A stretch of DNA of 64,000 bases from Mucilaginibacter endophyticus (GCF_003351025.1 NZ_QPCG01000001.1:1433949-1497948), one strand, 5' to 3'. Counted from the stretch's first letter, positions 25,093 to 33,264 are shown. Program-made: numbers and translations. Notes: generated from the sequence alone by a model not told the origin.

Positions 25093-25186
25093 AAGAATCG
25101 TCATTGCGAGGCACGAAGCAATCCCCTATTTGCAGAGTCGCTCTATATAGTTTGGGATTGCTTCGTGCCTCGCAATGACGATTCTT
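25093..25186. repeat. Perfect 33-bp inverted repeat element
   Basis: Arms 25093-25125 and 25154-25186 are perfect reverse complements separated by 28 nt. A related element with 19-bp arms lies at 33167-33264 and shares the core GTCATTGCGAG(G)-ACGAAGCAATC and the loop words GCGACTCTATATAG. Non-coding; placed between genes that end facing each other. Confidence 0.9.
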
Positions 25187-25214
25187 ATATTAGCGCTATA
25201 TTTATCTAAATAGC

Positions 25215-25964
25215 TTAACCGTTCGCCAGTCTTATCAATTCCTTAACCCGGTCAACGCCGGTAACATCAATGCTATATTCATCGCCTGCTTCGGCACTCA
25301 TCATAATATGATCGTTATGAAATTTCATTTTGCTGGGTACCTTGATACGAGCAGATGAATGAACTTCTTTCGCGCCGGTAAAATGGATCAGATCGGCTAC
25401 GTTGGCTTCACTTACGCCACTACCGGGCATAATGCTGATCCGGTCTCCGGCTTGTTCAACAAGTCGGTTTAAGTTGCTTGCACCTTCAATAGCTGTACTT
25501 TTACCTCCTGATGTAAGGACACGTTCGCAGCCCATTTCAATAATTTCCTCAAGGGCTTTATGCTGATCGGCGCACATGTCAAAAGCGCGATGAAAGGTTA
25601 CGCCAAGTCCCCATTGCCGGGCAAGGCGCACCATTTCGGTGCAGCGTTCTATATCAATGGTGCCATCTTCATTAAGTATACCGATCACAACGCCGTCGCA
25701 TCCGGCATCAATACAATACCTGATATCGGCCATCATGAGCTGATACTCCATATCATTGTACAAGAAATCACCTCCACGGGGACGAATAAGCACATATAGC
25801 TTAATATGGAGCAGACTACGGGCCATTAATATGGTGCCGTGAGAAGGGGTGGTACCGCCTTCCTTTAAATTTTCACAAAGTTCAACACGTACAGCGCCTC
25901 CCTCCTGGGCCGCCAGGGCCGATGTTACCGAATTAGCACAAACTTCGAGCGATACGGGTTGCAT
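25215..25964 (-). CDS. cutC: Copper homeostasis protein CutC
   Basis: A 249-residue TIM-barrel protein of the CutC family. The N-terminus LEVCANSVTSALAAQ with VELCENLKEGGTTPS, and the inner sequences LIRPRGGDF and GVVIGILNEDGTID, are family hallmarks. CutC was linked to copper tolerance in E. coli, and the protein is now often described as a possible copper-binding or enzyme-fold protein of uncertain chemistry. Length is normal. It lies between an inverted repeat and the glycosylasparaginase gene, on the same strand as the latter, about 110 nt apart. Confidence 0.95.
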   Translation of the reverse strand: MQPVSLEVCANSVTSALAAQEGGAVRVELCENLKEGGTTPSHGTILMARSLLHIKLYVLIRPRGGDFLYNDMEYQLMMADIRYCIDAGCDGVVIGILNEDGTIDIERCTEMVRLARQWGLGVTFHRAFDMCADQHKALEEIIEMGCERVLTSGGKSTAIEGASNLNRLVEQAGDRISIMPGSGVSEANVADLIHFTGAKEVHSSARIKVPSKMKFHNDHIMMSAEAGDEYSIDVTGVDRVKELIRLANG

Positions 25965-26073
25965 GTTTCTCTTTTATTTTTAGTTCATTGTTGGGTTCAT
26001 AGCCGATAGATCATAGCAAAATCTATTCTTTAAAATTCTTTCGACAATGAACCATTAACTATGATCTGTGAAC

Positions 26074-27084
26074 TTATTTATAATAACTCTTTCCTGGTAT
26101 TAACAGGTCTTGTTGTTGTGCATTGCAAACGGCGTATGAAAAACCGCTTTGTATAGCGTAAGCACCATATTCGCCTTTTTTGTTGATAGCCAAAAAGCCT
26201 ACCTGGATTTTCTTAGCGATCTCGGGTTTTTTGCGGATAATGCGGTTTACAGCTTCCTTACATGCATCCTCAGGTGATAAGCCCTGACGCATCAGTTCTA
26301 CTACTAAAAAGCTGCCCACATTACGGATCACTTCTTCACCAACACCGGTTGATGTAGCGCCGCCAACTTCATTATCTACATATAAACCAGCACCAATAAT
26401 AGGGCTGTCGCCAACGCGGCCATGTAGTTTAAAGGCCATGCCACTGGTAGTGCAGCCGCCGGATATATTGCCTTTGGCATCAATAGCCAGCATACCAATA
26501 GTATCGTGGTTGTATTTGTTGCCCGGCTTGCCACCATTTTCGATATTCATTACGGGGCTGTATTGAGCTTTTTTAAGCCATTCTTTCCAGATCTTTTCAG
26601 ATTCCGGAGTTAAAAGTTTTTCTTTTTTCATGCCCTGCTCAACAGCAAACTGGGTTGCGCCTTCGCCAACCAGCATTACGTGAGGGGTTTTTTCCATCAC
26701 CAATCGGGCTACAGAAATAGGGTGGGCGATATCTTCCATGGCAGCCACCGAGCCACAGTTCCCAAACTCGTCCATAATACATGAGTCGAGGGTAACGTGC
26801 CCGTCGCGGTCTGGTAAACCTGTTCTGCCTACGGTATGGTTGGTAATGTCTTCTGATTCGGGGATGCGTGCTCCGGCTTCAATGGCGTCGAGCGCGCGGC
26901 CTCCTGTTGATAATACTTTCCATGCCCCTTTATTGGCAATGATACCAAAATCCCAGGTGGAGATAACGATAGGATAACCGCCCTCGGGTTTGGATATGAC
27001 AGTTTTTGCTATGGCAGATTGAGAAAGCGCTGCAAGTGAAGCACCTGCAGCCGATAATTTGATGAACTTACGGCGGTTGTACAT
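26074..27084 (-). CDS. Glycosylasparaginase (N4-(GlcNAc)-asparaginase), exported
   Basis: A 336-residue Ntn-hydrolase family protein. An N-terminal twin-arginine-like export signal (NRRKFIKLSAAGASLAAL) comes first. The self-processing site HDTIGM follows, with Thr195 as the nucleophile exposed after autocleavage. Motifs GRVGDSPIIGAG and ATSTGVGEE further match the family. It cleaves the bond between N-acetylglucosamine and asparagine in N-glycopeptides, as in the Elizabethkingia (Flavobacterium) enzyme. Export fits use of host or environmental glycoproteins. It has no N-glycosidase partner here. Confidence 0.94.
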   Translation of the reverse strand: MYNRRKFIKLSAAGASLAALSQSAIAKTVISKPEGGYPIVISTWDFGIIANKGAWKVLSTGGRALDAIEAGARIPESEDITNHTVGRTGLPDRDGHVTLDSCIMDEFGNCGSVAAMEDIAHPISVARLVMEKTPHVMLVGEGATQFAVEQGMKKEKLLTPESEKIWKEWLKKAQYSPVMNIENGGKPGNKYNHDTIGMLAIDAKGNISGGCTTSGMAFKLHGRVGDSPIIGAGLYVDNEVGGATSTGVGEEVIRNVGSFLVVELMRQGLSPEDACKEAVNRIIRKKPEIAKKIQVGFLAINKKGEYGAYAIQSGFSYAVCNAQQQDLLIPGKSYYK

Positions 27085-27130
27085 AGCGCTAATATATAAA
27101 AAACAGACTTAAGTCCCGAGTGGTAAGTCT

Positions 27131-27210
27131 TAAGTCGAAAGTCTTTAGTTCTAAGTCGAGATTATATCATTATAAAAGATGAAGGCTCTTGACTAAAGAC
27201 TTTCGACTTA
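27131..27210. repeat. Inverted repeat with perfect 19-bp arms
   Basis: TAAGTCGAAAGTCTTTAGT at 27131-27149 is exactly complementary to 27192-27210, with a 42-nt spacer. AAGTC/GACTT words of the same kind recur at 2683-2708 and 15167-15190. Non-coding, between the asparaginase and the DUF2007 gene. Confidence 0.8.
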
Positions 27211-27231
27211 TGACTTCCGGCTTTAAAAGCG

Positions 27232-27672
27232 TTATTCAAAATCGCGCTGGCAGTTAAAACAATGCCAGGCCTTGCGGCTGTAAAAGGGGAATATCATCAT
27301 CAAAAATGATATGATGGCTGTTAGCCAGTGAACCCGTTTTTCGGTTGCGGAACCATAGCGTACGTTGGTTGAGCCGCAGTATGGGCAGATCACGGCATTA
27401 AGCGTTTCGTCATCAATTTCTATATGGTCCTGGTCATGCAGATCGCCTTCTGCAGCTAAAATTTCACGGCAGCGTTCCAAGTCGCGCTCAAATATTTTTA
27501 GTTTAATGCCACCCACCGCCTGGTTGTAAAGCGGATTTGAACCTATGGTATTTTCATCAGCGATAAAGCAGGGGATGCCATAGCCCTCCAGTTTGGTACG
27601 AATGATGTGCGCTAACATCACATCGTAATAGGTTTCAAATGTTATGATCTTTTCTTCGGGTTCAGCAGCCAT
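27232..27672 (-). CDS. DUF2007 protein with zinc ribbon and membrane helix
   Basis: A 146-residue protein. The first 75 residues form a DUF2007 (signal-transducing PII-like fold) domain, recognisable from TFETYYDVMLAHIIRTKLEGYGIPCFIADENT, here read in parts. Two CxxC pairs follow, CPYCG (about 97) and CFNCQ (about 138), with a hydrophobic stretch between them near 118-132. The four Cys could bind zinc. No function is known. Divergent from the second WYL regulator, with 54 nt between them, so the two promoters overlap. Confidence 0.8.
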   Translation of the reverse strand: MAAEPEEKIITFETYYDVMLAHIIRTKLEGYGIPCFIADENTIGSNPLYNQAVGGIKLKIFERDLERCREILAAEGDLHDQDHIEIDDETLNAVICPYCGSTNVRYGSATEKRVHWLTAIISFLMMIFPFYSRKAWHCFNCQRDFE

Positions 27673-27726
27673 ATTGTAGATAAATATTGATCAAAGGTAA
27701 ATTGTTTTTTATTTAATTTGGACGCC

Positions 27727-28674
27727 ATGAATCGCATCGACCGAATATCAGCTATTTTGATCCAATTACAATCACGCCGGGTAGTAAAGGCCGGTGATAT
27801 AGCCGAAAGGTTCGATATAAGTCTTCGCACGGTTTATCGCGATATCAAAACACTTGAGGAAGCAGGGATCCCCATTATAGGTGAAGCCGGTGTTGGTTAC
27901 TCCATAATGGATGGTTACCGCCTGCCCCCGGTTATGTTTACCCGCGAGGAAGCCACCGCGTTTTTAACCGCCGAAAAGTTTGTTGAAAAGCTTACCGATA
28001 CATCTACTATGGCGCAATATCAATCTGCCATGTATAAGGTTCGGGCTATTCTGAAATCGTCAGAAAAAGATGCATTGGAAAACCTTGACGGCAGTATTGA
28101 AGTTTTGAAAAGCCATAGCCAGAAGCGGGCCGGAAATATTGATCACATCCAAACTATTTTAGATTGCATAGTTTGCAAAAAGATCATGTGTATTGATTAC
28201 TTCGCTGCCCACTCACAGGAAAATACCAAGCGCGAAGTTGAACCGGTAGGTGTTTTTTTCCTGGATAGTTTCTGGCACCTGATAGCTTATTGCCGCCTGC
28301 GTAATGACTATCGCGACTTCAGGATAGACCGTATCAAAAAACTGTTGGTTACCGAAAAAAGTTACGTCAATAGCAAACACCCTACCTTAAAGGATTACAT
28401 TGATAAAATGGCCTGCGAAAAACAACTTGAGCAGGTGGTGATAAAAGTTGATAAAGAAATTCACAGTTATCTTGACCATCAAAAATACTACGGTGGTTTT
28501 GTATCTGAAAAAACTATCGGCAACAAAATTGAAATGACCTTTTTGACTATTTCGTTAGAAGGTTTTGCCCGTTGGTATATGACCTTTGGCGATCGTGCGG
28601 AGATCATCAAACCTGATACCCTGCTGCAACGTGTGCGCGAAATCACCTCGACTATAGCCCAAAAAATAAAATAA
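27727..28674 (+). CDS. YafY-type HTH/WYL transcriptional regulator
   Basis: A 315-residue regulator with an N-terminal HTH_11 winged helix (about 5-60, DRISAILIQLQSRRVVKAGDIAERF and DISLRTVYRDIKTLEEAGI in parts) and a WYL domain at about 140-215 (EPVGVFFLDSFWHLIAYCRLRNDYRDF in parts). A C-terminal extension follows. Family members act as one-component regulators of stress, DNA-repair or detoxification genes. It is followed by EVE, SRPBCC and GyrI-like genes in the same direction and likely regulates them. The TTG at 27718 extends the frame by three codons, but the ATG at 27727 is preferred. Confidence 0.9.
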   Translation: MNRIDRISAILIQLQSRRVVKAGDIAERFDISLRTVYRDIKTLEEAGIPIIGEAGVGYSIMDGYRLPPVMFTREEATAFLTAEKFVEKLTDTSTMAQYQSAMYKVRAILKSSEKDALENLDGSIEVLKSHSQKRAGNIDHIQTILDCIVCKKIMCIDYFAAHSQENTKREVEPVGVFFLDSFWHLIAYCRLRNDYRDFRIDRIKKLLVTEKSYVNSKHPTLKDYIDKMACEKQLEQVVIKVDKEIHSYLDHQKYYGGFVSEKTIGNKIEMTFLTISLEGFARWYMTFGDRAEIIKPDTLLQRVREITSTIAQKIK

Positions 28675-28796
28675 TTTTCATTCTTTTTTTCCTGCTGACA
28701 TAAGGCTGTCACCAGGGCGCTGTTACTTTGTTTCATAATAGCAAGGACGGGACCTGTATTGGTTATGTTTTTGCTGGTAATTTAAACCATACACTT

Positions 28797-29252
28797 ATGA
28801 AACATTGGATAGTTGTTGTATCAAAAGATCACATAAGCCGCGGTATTTCCGGAGGATTTATCCAGGCCAATCACGGCAAGCTTGCACCGCTAAAACGTAT
28901 GGCGGTTGGTGACTGGGTAGCGGTGTATTCGCCTAAGCAAAAAATGAACGGCGATGAGCCTCTGCAGGCGTTTACAGCCATTGGCCAGGTGAGGGATGAG
29001 GATATCTACCAAAAACAAATGGCCATTGACTTTACCCCATATCGCCGCAACGTAAATTACTACGAATGTGCCGAGGCTCCCATCGCCCCAATGATTGATG
29101 AACTCGATTTTATCACCAATAAAAAAGCCTGGGGCTATAACTTCAGGTTTGGATTTTTTGAAGTTCCCGGCGCGGATTTTGAGAAGATAAAAGAGCAGAT
29201 GATAATCGAAGATAAACCACTATTAAATAAAGCTACATTATGGAAAAACTAA
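28797..29252 (+). CDS. EVE-domain protein (modified-base reader fold)
   Basis: A 151-residue EVE/PUA-like protein. It starts KHWIVVVSKDHISRG and contains KRMAVGDWVAVYSPKQ and the LNKATLWK-type end. EVE domains bind modified DNA or RNA bases, with YTH-like folds, and are often found with restriction or defence genes. Here the neighbours are a WYL regulator and a SRPBCC protein. The frame is open from 28728, but the ATG at 28797 starts the recognised domain exactly. Its last 13 nt overlap the start of the SRPBCC gene, so the two are translationally coupled. Confidence 0.87.
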   Translation: MKHWIVVVSKDHISRGISGGFIQANHGKLAPLKRMAVGDWVAVYSPKQKMNGDEPLQAFTAIGQVRDEDIYQKQMAIDFTPYRRNVNYYECAEAPIAPMIDELDFITNKKAWGYNFRFGFFEVPGADFEKIKEQMIIEDKPLLNKATLWKN

Positions 29253-29662
29253 CAGTAAATGTGCAGGTGAAATTTAAAGCACCTATCGACAAAGTTTGGC
29301 AGGGATTAACAGATCCGGCCATGGTAAAGGAATATTTTTTTGGTACCAATCTGGAAACGAGCTGGAGGGTAGGGGAGCCCATTAAATTCAGCGGCGAATG
29401 GAATGGACACAAGTACGAAGACCACGGAACGATACTTGATATTGACCCGGGCGCCTTTGTGAAATATAGTTACTGGAGCAGCATGAGCGATACCGAAGAT
29501 AAGCCTGAAAACTACGCCAACATCACTTATAACCTTACCGAAAATAACGGCGAAACAGAGCTGACGGTTACCCAGGATAACGTGAAAAACGAAGAAGCTA
29601 AAGCACATTCTGAACAAAACTGGACAGGGCTTTTCGAAGAATTGAGGAAGTTGATAGAGTAG
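29240..29662 (+). CDS. SRPBCC/AHSA1-domain protein
   Basis: A 140-residue START/Bet v1-fold protein of the AHSA1 type. It opens with VNVQVKFKAPIDKVWQGLTDPAMVKEYFFG and carries WSGEWNGHKYEDHG-like and ENYANITYNLTENNGETELTVTQD regions (given in parts). These domains bind hydrophobic ligands in a deep pocket. The specific ligand is unknown. It overlaps the EVE gene by 13 nt and is probably co-expressed with it. Confidence 0.9.
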   Translation: MEKLTVNVQVKFKAPIDKVWQGLTDPAMVKEYFFGTNLETSWRVGEPIKFSGEWNGHKYEDHGTILDIDPGAFVKYSYWSSMSDTEDKPENYANITYNLTENNGETELTVTQDNVKNEEAKAHSEQNWTGLFEELRKLIE

Positions 29663-29745
29663 TTTGTAAAGTTAAATAGATAGTTTATATAATTACTATA
29701 ATTATTTGACTAAAAATTAATTATAAATAGATATAATAAATAGTA

Positions 29746-30213
29746 ATGACTCCATTTATGGATAAAGCAACAATAAAAGGCTTCTTTTTAGTCGGGATTT
29801 CGGTGCGTACCACAAATCAGAACGGGCAGGCGATGAAAGACATTAGTGGGCTTTGGAACTGGTTTATGAGTGAACATGTTTTGCAGCAGGTAGTAAATCG
29901 CCTCAGTGATGAGATTTATTGTGTTTACACCGATTATGAAAGTGACAAGGATGGCTTTTATACCACAGTACTCGGTTGCAGGGTTGCCACAAAAGATAAT
30001 ATTCCTGAAGGCTTGATTTGCATAACGGTTCCTCCCGGAAGTTACAACCGGTATGTAGCTAAAGGCGCGCTGCCACAGGCTGTAGGCGAAACCTGGCATC
30101 AGATCTGGACAAGCGATATCGACAGACGGTATATGGCCGATTTTGACGTTTATGGCGATAGGTCAAAAGATCCTTCGAATGCAGAGGTTGAAGTGTTTGT
30201 TGGGGTGAATTGA
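29746..30213 (+). CDS. GyrI-like / AraC effector-binding domain protein
   Basis: A 155-residue single-domain protein of the GyrI-like small-molecule-binding superfamily, also found in AraC regulators (BmrR/Rob C-terminal domain). The region with DEIYCVYTDYESDKDGFYTTVLG and ITVPPGSYNRYVAKG is diagnostic when read in parts. The acidic pocket residues should bind cationic or lipophilic compounds. Its start is an ATG preceded by an AT-rich stretch. It lies after the EVE-SRPBCC pair and ends before a bidirectional terminator. This group looks like a detoxification or stress unit, by inference. Confidence 0.87.
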   Translation: MTPFMDKATIKGFFLVGISVRTTNQNGQAMKDISGLWNWFMSEHVLQQVVNRLSDEIYCVYTDYESDKDGFYTTVLGCRVATKDNIPEGLICITVPPGSYNRYVAKGALPQAVGETWHQIWTSDIDRRYMADFDVYGDRSKDPSNAEVEVFVGVN

Positions 30214-30270
30214 TATTGCCATTCACGTTATTGGTGGCATTTCTGGTGCAGAGATGACTTATGCCAATTG

Positions 30271-30312
30271 GCTAAAAAAGGGTTACAGAATTTTCTGTAA
30301 CCCTTTTTTAGC
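30271..30312. terminator. Perfect 20-bp bidirectional terminator
   Basis: A 20-bp perfect stem (30271-30290 with 30293-30312) with a 2-nt loop and A/T-rich ends, between the convergent GyrI-like and dihydroorotase genes. Both directions end in an (A/T)-rich run, so it can stop transcription from each side. Confidence 0.85.
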
Positions 30313-30330
30313 CATAGATCATAAAAGAGA

Positions 30331-31665
30331 TTATCTGTTAAAAGTCAATCGTTTACCGGGTTTATCTTCAATAAGGCTTCCGTTAGCGTAAGCAAGATTT
30401 CCTGATATCAATGTATAGGCCACCTGCGAACGGAATGTATTGCCTTCAAACGGGCTCCAGTTACATTTATACAGGATATTGTTCTTATTTACGTTCCATG
30501 GTTTGTTCAGGTCAACCAGTACCAGGTCGGCCCAGTAGCCTTCACGGATAAAGCCGCGTTTTTCAATTTGGAAAAGCGTGGCCACGTTGTGTGCCATTTT
30601 CTCTACTATCTGTTCAAGGCTTATTTTGCCATGATGATATAGCTCAAGCATGGCCGGTAAAGCATGCTGAACCAGTGGCCCGCCAGAGGGTGCCTGTAGG
30701 TAAGGCTGCTCTTTTTCCTCAATAGTATGCGGAGCATGATCGGTAGCAATAACGTCAATCCTTCCGTCAAGTACGGCCCGCAAAATTCCATCACGGTCCG
30801 CCTCTGTTTTTACTGCCGGGTTCCATTTAATGTAATTGCCTTTTGTGTCATAATCGGCATCGGTAAACCATAGGTGGTGGATGCAGGCTTCGGCGGTAAT
30901 ACGTTTATCTTTTAATGGAATTGTGTTGTCAAAAAGATGCGTCTCGCGCTCGGTTGAGATATGTAAAATATGCAGGCGCGTGTTGTGTTTTTTTGCCAGC
31001 TCAATAGCCATTGATGATGACAAGTAACAAGCTTCGGCGCTCCTGATTTTTGGATGCAAACGCACAGGAATATTTTCACCAAGCAGTTGTTTGTAATGCG
31101 CAAGATTACTCTTAATTGTTGCCTCATCTTCGCAATGCGTGGCGATCAACATTGGCGACTGCGCAAACAGTTTTTCGAGCGTGTTCGGATCGTCAACAAG
31201 CATGTTCCCGGTAGATGATCCCATAAACACTTTGATGCCGCAAACATTGCTGGTATCGGTGCGCAAAACCTCATCTAAATTGTTGTTGGATGCACCCATG
31301 AAAAACGAATAATTGGCCAGCGAATTTCGCGAGGCGATCTGGTATTTATCCTCCAAAAGTTCCTGGGTTAACGTGTTTGGAACTGTGTTTGGCATCTCCA
31401 TAAATGAAGTAATACCACCTGCTACAGCAGCGCGAGATTCGGTATAAATATCGGCTTTGTAAGTCAGGCCCGGCTCACGAAAATGTACCTGGTCGTCTAT
31501 GCAACCAGGAAGCAAATGCAAGCCTTCGGCGTTGATCACTTCGTCGGCTTGCTGATCGATCACTGAGTCGATTCGATCTATCAAGCCATCTTTAATTAAT
31601 ACATCGGCAACGTATTGTTTATGTTCGTTTACTATAGTGGCTGCTTTTATTAAGATTGTAGACAT
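30331..31665 (-). CDS. pyrC: Dihydroorotase
   Basis: A 444-residue amidohydrolase of the class I (PyrC, multifunctional-type) dihydroorotases. It interconverts N-carbamoyl-L-aspartate and dihydroorotate in pyrimidine synthesis. Visible motifs are REPGLTYKAD, EMPNT, ATHCED, LHIST and ATDHAPH (the last with the catalytic Asp). The first metal motif, DxHxH in most family members, here reads DDQVH, with Gln59 in place of the first His and His61 intact. The same change is, to my recollection, common in Bacteroidota dihydroorotases and seems tolerated. Divergent from nothing; a dispersed palindrome follows its start. Confidence 0.93.
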   Translation of the reverse strand: MSTILIKAATIVNEHKQYVADVLIKDGLIDRIDSVIDQQADEVINAEGLHLLPGCIDDQVHFREPGLTYKADIYTESRAAVAGGITSFMEMPNTVPNTLTQELLEDKYQIASRNSLANYSFFMGASNNNLDEVLRTDTSNVCGIKVFMGSSTGNMLVDDPNTLEKLFAQSPMLIATHCEDEATIKSNLAHYKQLLGENIPVRLHPKIRSAEACYLSSSMAIELAKKHNTRLHILHISTERETHLFDNTIPLKDKRITAEACIHHLWFTDADYDTKGNYIKWNPAVKTEADRDGILRAVLDGRIDVIATDHAPHTIEEKEQPYLQAPSGGPLVQHALPAMLELYHHGKISLEQIVEKMAHNVATLFQIEKRGFIREGYWADLVLVDLNKPWNVNKNNILYKCNWSPFEGNTFRSQVAYTLISGNLAYANGSLIEDKPGKRLTFNR

Positions 31666-31719
31666 ATTATGGATTTCGGATTTGGGAATTTCGATTTCGG
31701 ATTTATTTTTCAGTAGGTC

Positions 31720-31752
31720 AAACTTACGAAGTTTTTAAAACTTCGTAAGTTT
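31720..31752. repeat. Perfect 16-bp palindrome of the CTTACGAAGTTT family
   Basis: Arms 31720-31735 and 31737-31752 are reverse complements. The core matches the hairpin at 8166-8198. It lies between the pyrC start and the convergent-side HxlR stop. Confidence 0.75.
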
Positions 31753-31768
31753 CGGCTTAAAACATCAA

Positions 31769-32185
31769 TTACATTTCAGCAAAAGTTTCTTCGCTTGGGA
31801 ACTCTCCCAGGCTCCTGTAAATGGGGTTGCCGCTCACCTCACTATCCTCAACCGCCCATTTAGACATAGCGTACATCACCGGCCTTAAACCCATGCCTGT
31901 TTCACTGAGGCGGTAGGTTACGTAAGGAGGTACAACCGGCTTGGCTTCCCGTATCAGCAGGCCATCGGCTTCCAGTTGTTTCAGGTGCTGGATCAGCATT
32001 TTTTCGGTAATGGTCGGGATTGATTTTTTTAATTCGCTGTAGCGTTTACTACCGGTGAGCAAATGAAATAAAATGATCGGTTTCCAATAACCGCCTATCC
32101 GCTCCATCACATAAGTTACCGGGCATTCCTTAAAGGCATTTTGTTTGTTTTCCTGTATGGTCGAGCTTTCTTTTATCGCAGTCAT
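31769..32185 (-). CDS. HxlR-family transcriptional regulator
   Basis: A 138-residue winged-helix regulator, with CPVTYVMERIGGYWK at about 21, the DNA-binding part around SELKKSIPTITEKMLIQHLKQLEADGL and a beta-wing with YVTYRLSETG, all quoted in parts. HxlR proteins respond to aldehydes, quinones or redox stress, often through the Cys near the start, present here. It diverges from an NmrA-type oxidoreductase gene. The gap contains a GTACTT...AAGTAC pair that would suit its dimeric binding, overlapping the other gene's promoter. Confidence 0.93.
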   Translation of the reverse strand: MTAIKESSTIQENKQNAFKECPVTYVMERIGGYWKPIILFHLLTGSKRYSELKKSIPTITEKMLIQHLKQLEADGLLIREAKPVVPPYVTYRLSETGMGLRPVMYAMSKWAVEDSEVSGNPIYRSLGEFPSEETFAEM

Positions 32186-32207
32186 GATGATACATACTTT
32201 AGGGTAA

Positions 32208-32229
32208 GTACTTGTAAAAAAGTAAGTAC
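32208..32229. promoter_or_regulatory. Predicted HxlR operator (GTACTT-N10-AAGTAC)
   Basis: GTACTT at 32208-32213 and AAGTAC at 32224-32229 form an inverted repeat with a 10-nt spacer. A further related word (ACATACTT) lies at about 32192. The pair lies between the divergent regulator and oxidoreductase genes and covers the -33 region of the latter's promoter. Confidence 0.65.
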
Positions 32230-32242
32230 AAAAATACCTTTG
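32212..32242 (+). promoter_or_regulatory. Bacteroidota-type promoter of the NmrA-family gene
   Basis: TTG at 32212-32214, a 20-nt spacer and TACCTTTG at 32235-32242 match the Bacteroidota -33/-7 pattern (TTTG...TAnnTTTG). The -33 word lies inside the operator described above, so regulator binding would block the polymerase. Confidence 0.65.
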
Positions 32243-32266
32243 CTTTCAATAAAAACAAAACACATT

Positions 32267-33151
32267 ATGAAAATTATAGTAACAGGTTCAACAGGAAATA
32301 TAAGCAAACCCTTAACACAAACTTTAATTGCCGCAGGGCATAACGTAACAGTAATTAGCAGTAGTGCCGATAAAGTGGCAGACATCGAAGCGCTGGGAGC
32401 TACAGCAGCCATTGGTTCACTGGCCGATACCGATTTTTTGGCTGAAACCTTTACAGGTGCCGACACGCTTTACGCCATGGTGCCACCAAGTTTCATTGCC
32501 GAAAGTTTAAGAGCATACCAAAATGAAACCGGTAAAAGTTATGCCGAAGCCATCAGGCGTTCGGGTATAAAAAAAGTTGTCGCGTTAAGCAGCATCGGAG
32601 CGCATTTAGATAGTGGCGTTGGCCCTATAAAAGGGATCCATGATGTGGAAGGTATTTTGAGTGAAGTAGATGGTGTCGCCATCAAATTTATTCGCGCCCC
32701 ATTCTTTTATATCAACTTCTACAGCAACATTCCGCTTATTAAACATCAGGGTATCATCGGCTCAAATTACCCGGCAGATGCAAGACTGATCATGGTACAT
32801 CCCAAAGATATTGCCGCAGCAGTGGCCGAAGAACTGCAGCAGGATTTCACCGGCAAAAGCGTTCGCTACATTGTAAGCGATGAGTCGACTCCTGGTAACG
32901 CGGCAGCTGTTTTAGGTGAAGCCATTGGTAACCCCAATTTACCATGGGTTGAATTTACCGACGAGCAGCTTGCAGAAGGCTTGCAGCAAGCAGGCGTTCC
33001 ACCCGAAATGACCCGCAACTTTGTTGAAATGGGTACCGCCGTAAGGAGCGCGAAAATCTGGGAAGATTATGATAAGCACAAGCCGGCTGCTAAGGGTAAA
33101 GTAAGTTTGCACGATTTTGCAAAGGAATTTGCGGCGGTTTATAATGCTTAA
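32267..33151 (+). CDS. NmrA/QOR2-type NAD(P)H-binding oxidoreductase
   Basis: A 294-residue short-chain (atypical SDR) protein. The Rossmann motif GSTGN is at residues 7-11, followed by the substrate-domain features of NmrA/QOR2-like quinone reductases (SSIGAHLDSGVG, IRAPFFYINF). These enzymes reduce quinones with NADPH or act as redox sensors. The longer frame from 32141 lies in the leader and has no start support. The gene is paired divergently with an HxlR regulator, the standard arrangement for such reductases, and would be induced when the regulator leaves its operator. Confidence 0.92.
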   Translation: MKIIVTGSTGNISKPLTQTLIAAGHNVTVISSSADKVADIEALGATAAIGSLADTDFLAETFTGADTLYAMVPPSFIAESLRAYQNETGKSYAEAIRRSGIKKVVALSSIGAHLDSGVGPIKGIHDVEGILSEVDGVAIKFIRAPFFYINFYSNIPLIKHQGIIGSNYPADARLIMVHPKDIAAAVAEELQQDFTGKSVRYIVSDESTPGNAAAVLGEAIGNPNLPWVEFTDEQLAEGLQQAGVPPEMTRNFVEMGTAVRSAKIWEDYDKHKPAAKGKVSLHDFAKEFAAVYNA

Positions 33152-33166
33152 TACAAGCAGGTAGGT

Positions 33167-33264
33167 AAAACCATGTCATTGCGAGGAACGAAGCAATCGC
33201 ACGGAAGCAAAGCGACTCTATATAGCATGCGGTTGCCACGCTTCGCTCGCAATGACATGGTTTT
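33167..33264. repeat. Dispersed inverted repeat, second member
   Basis: Perfect 19-bp outer arms (33167-33185 with 33246-33264) enclose imperfect inner arms. Related in core sequence to 25093-25186. Non-coding, after the NmrA gene. Confidence 0.8.
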
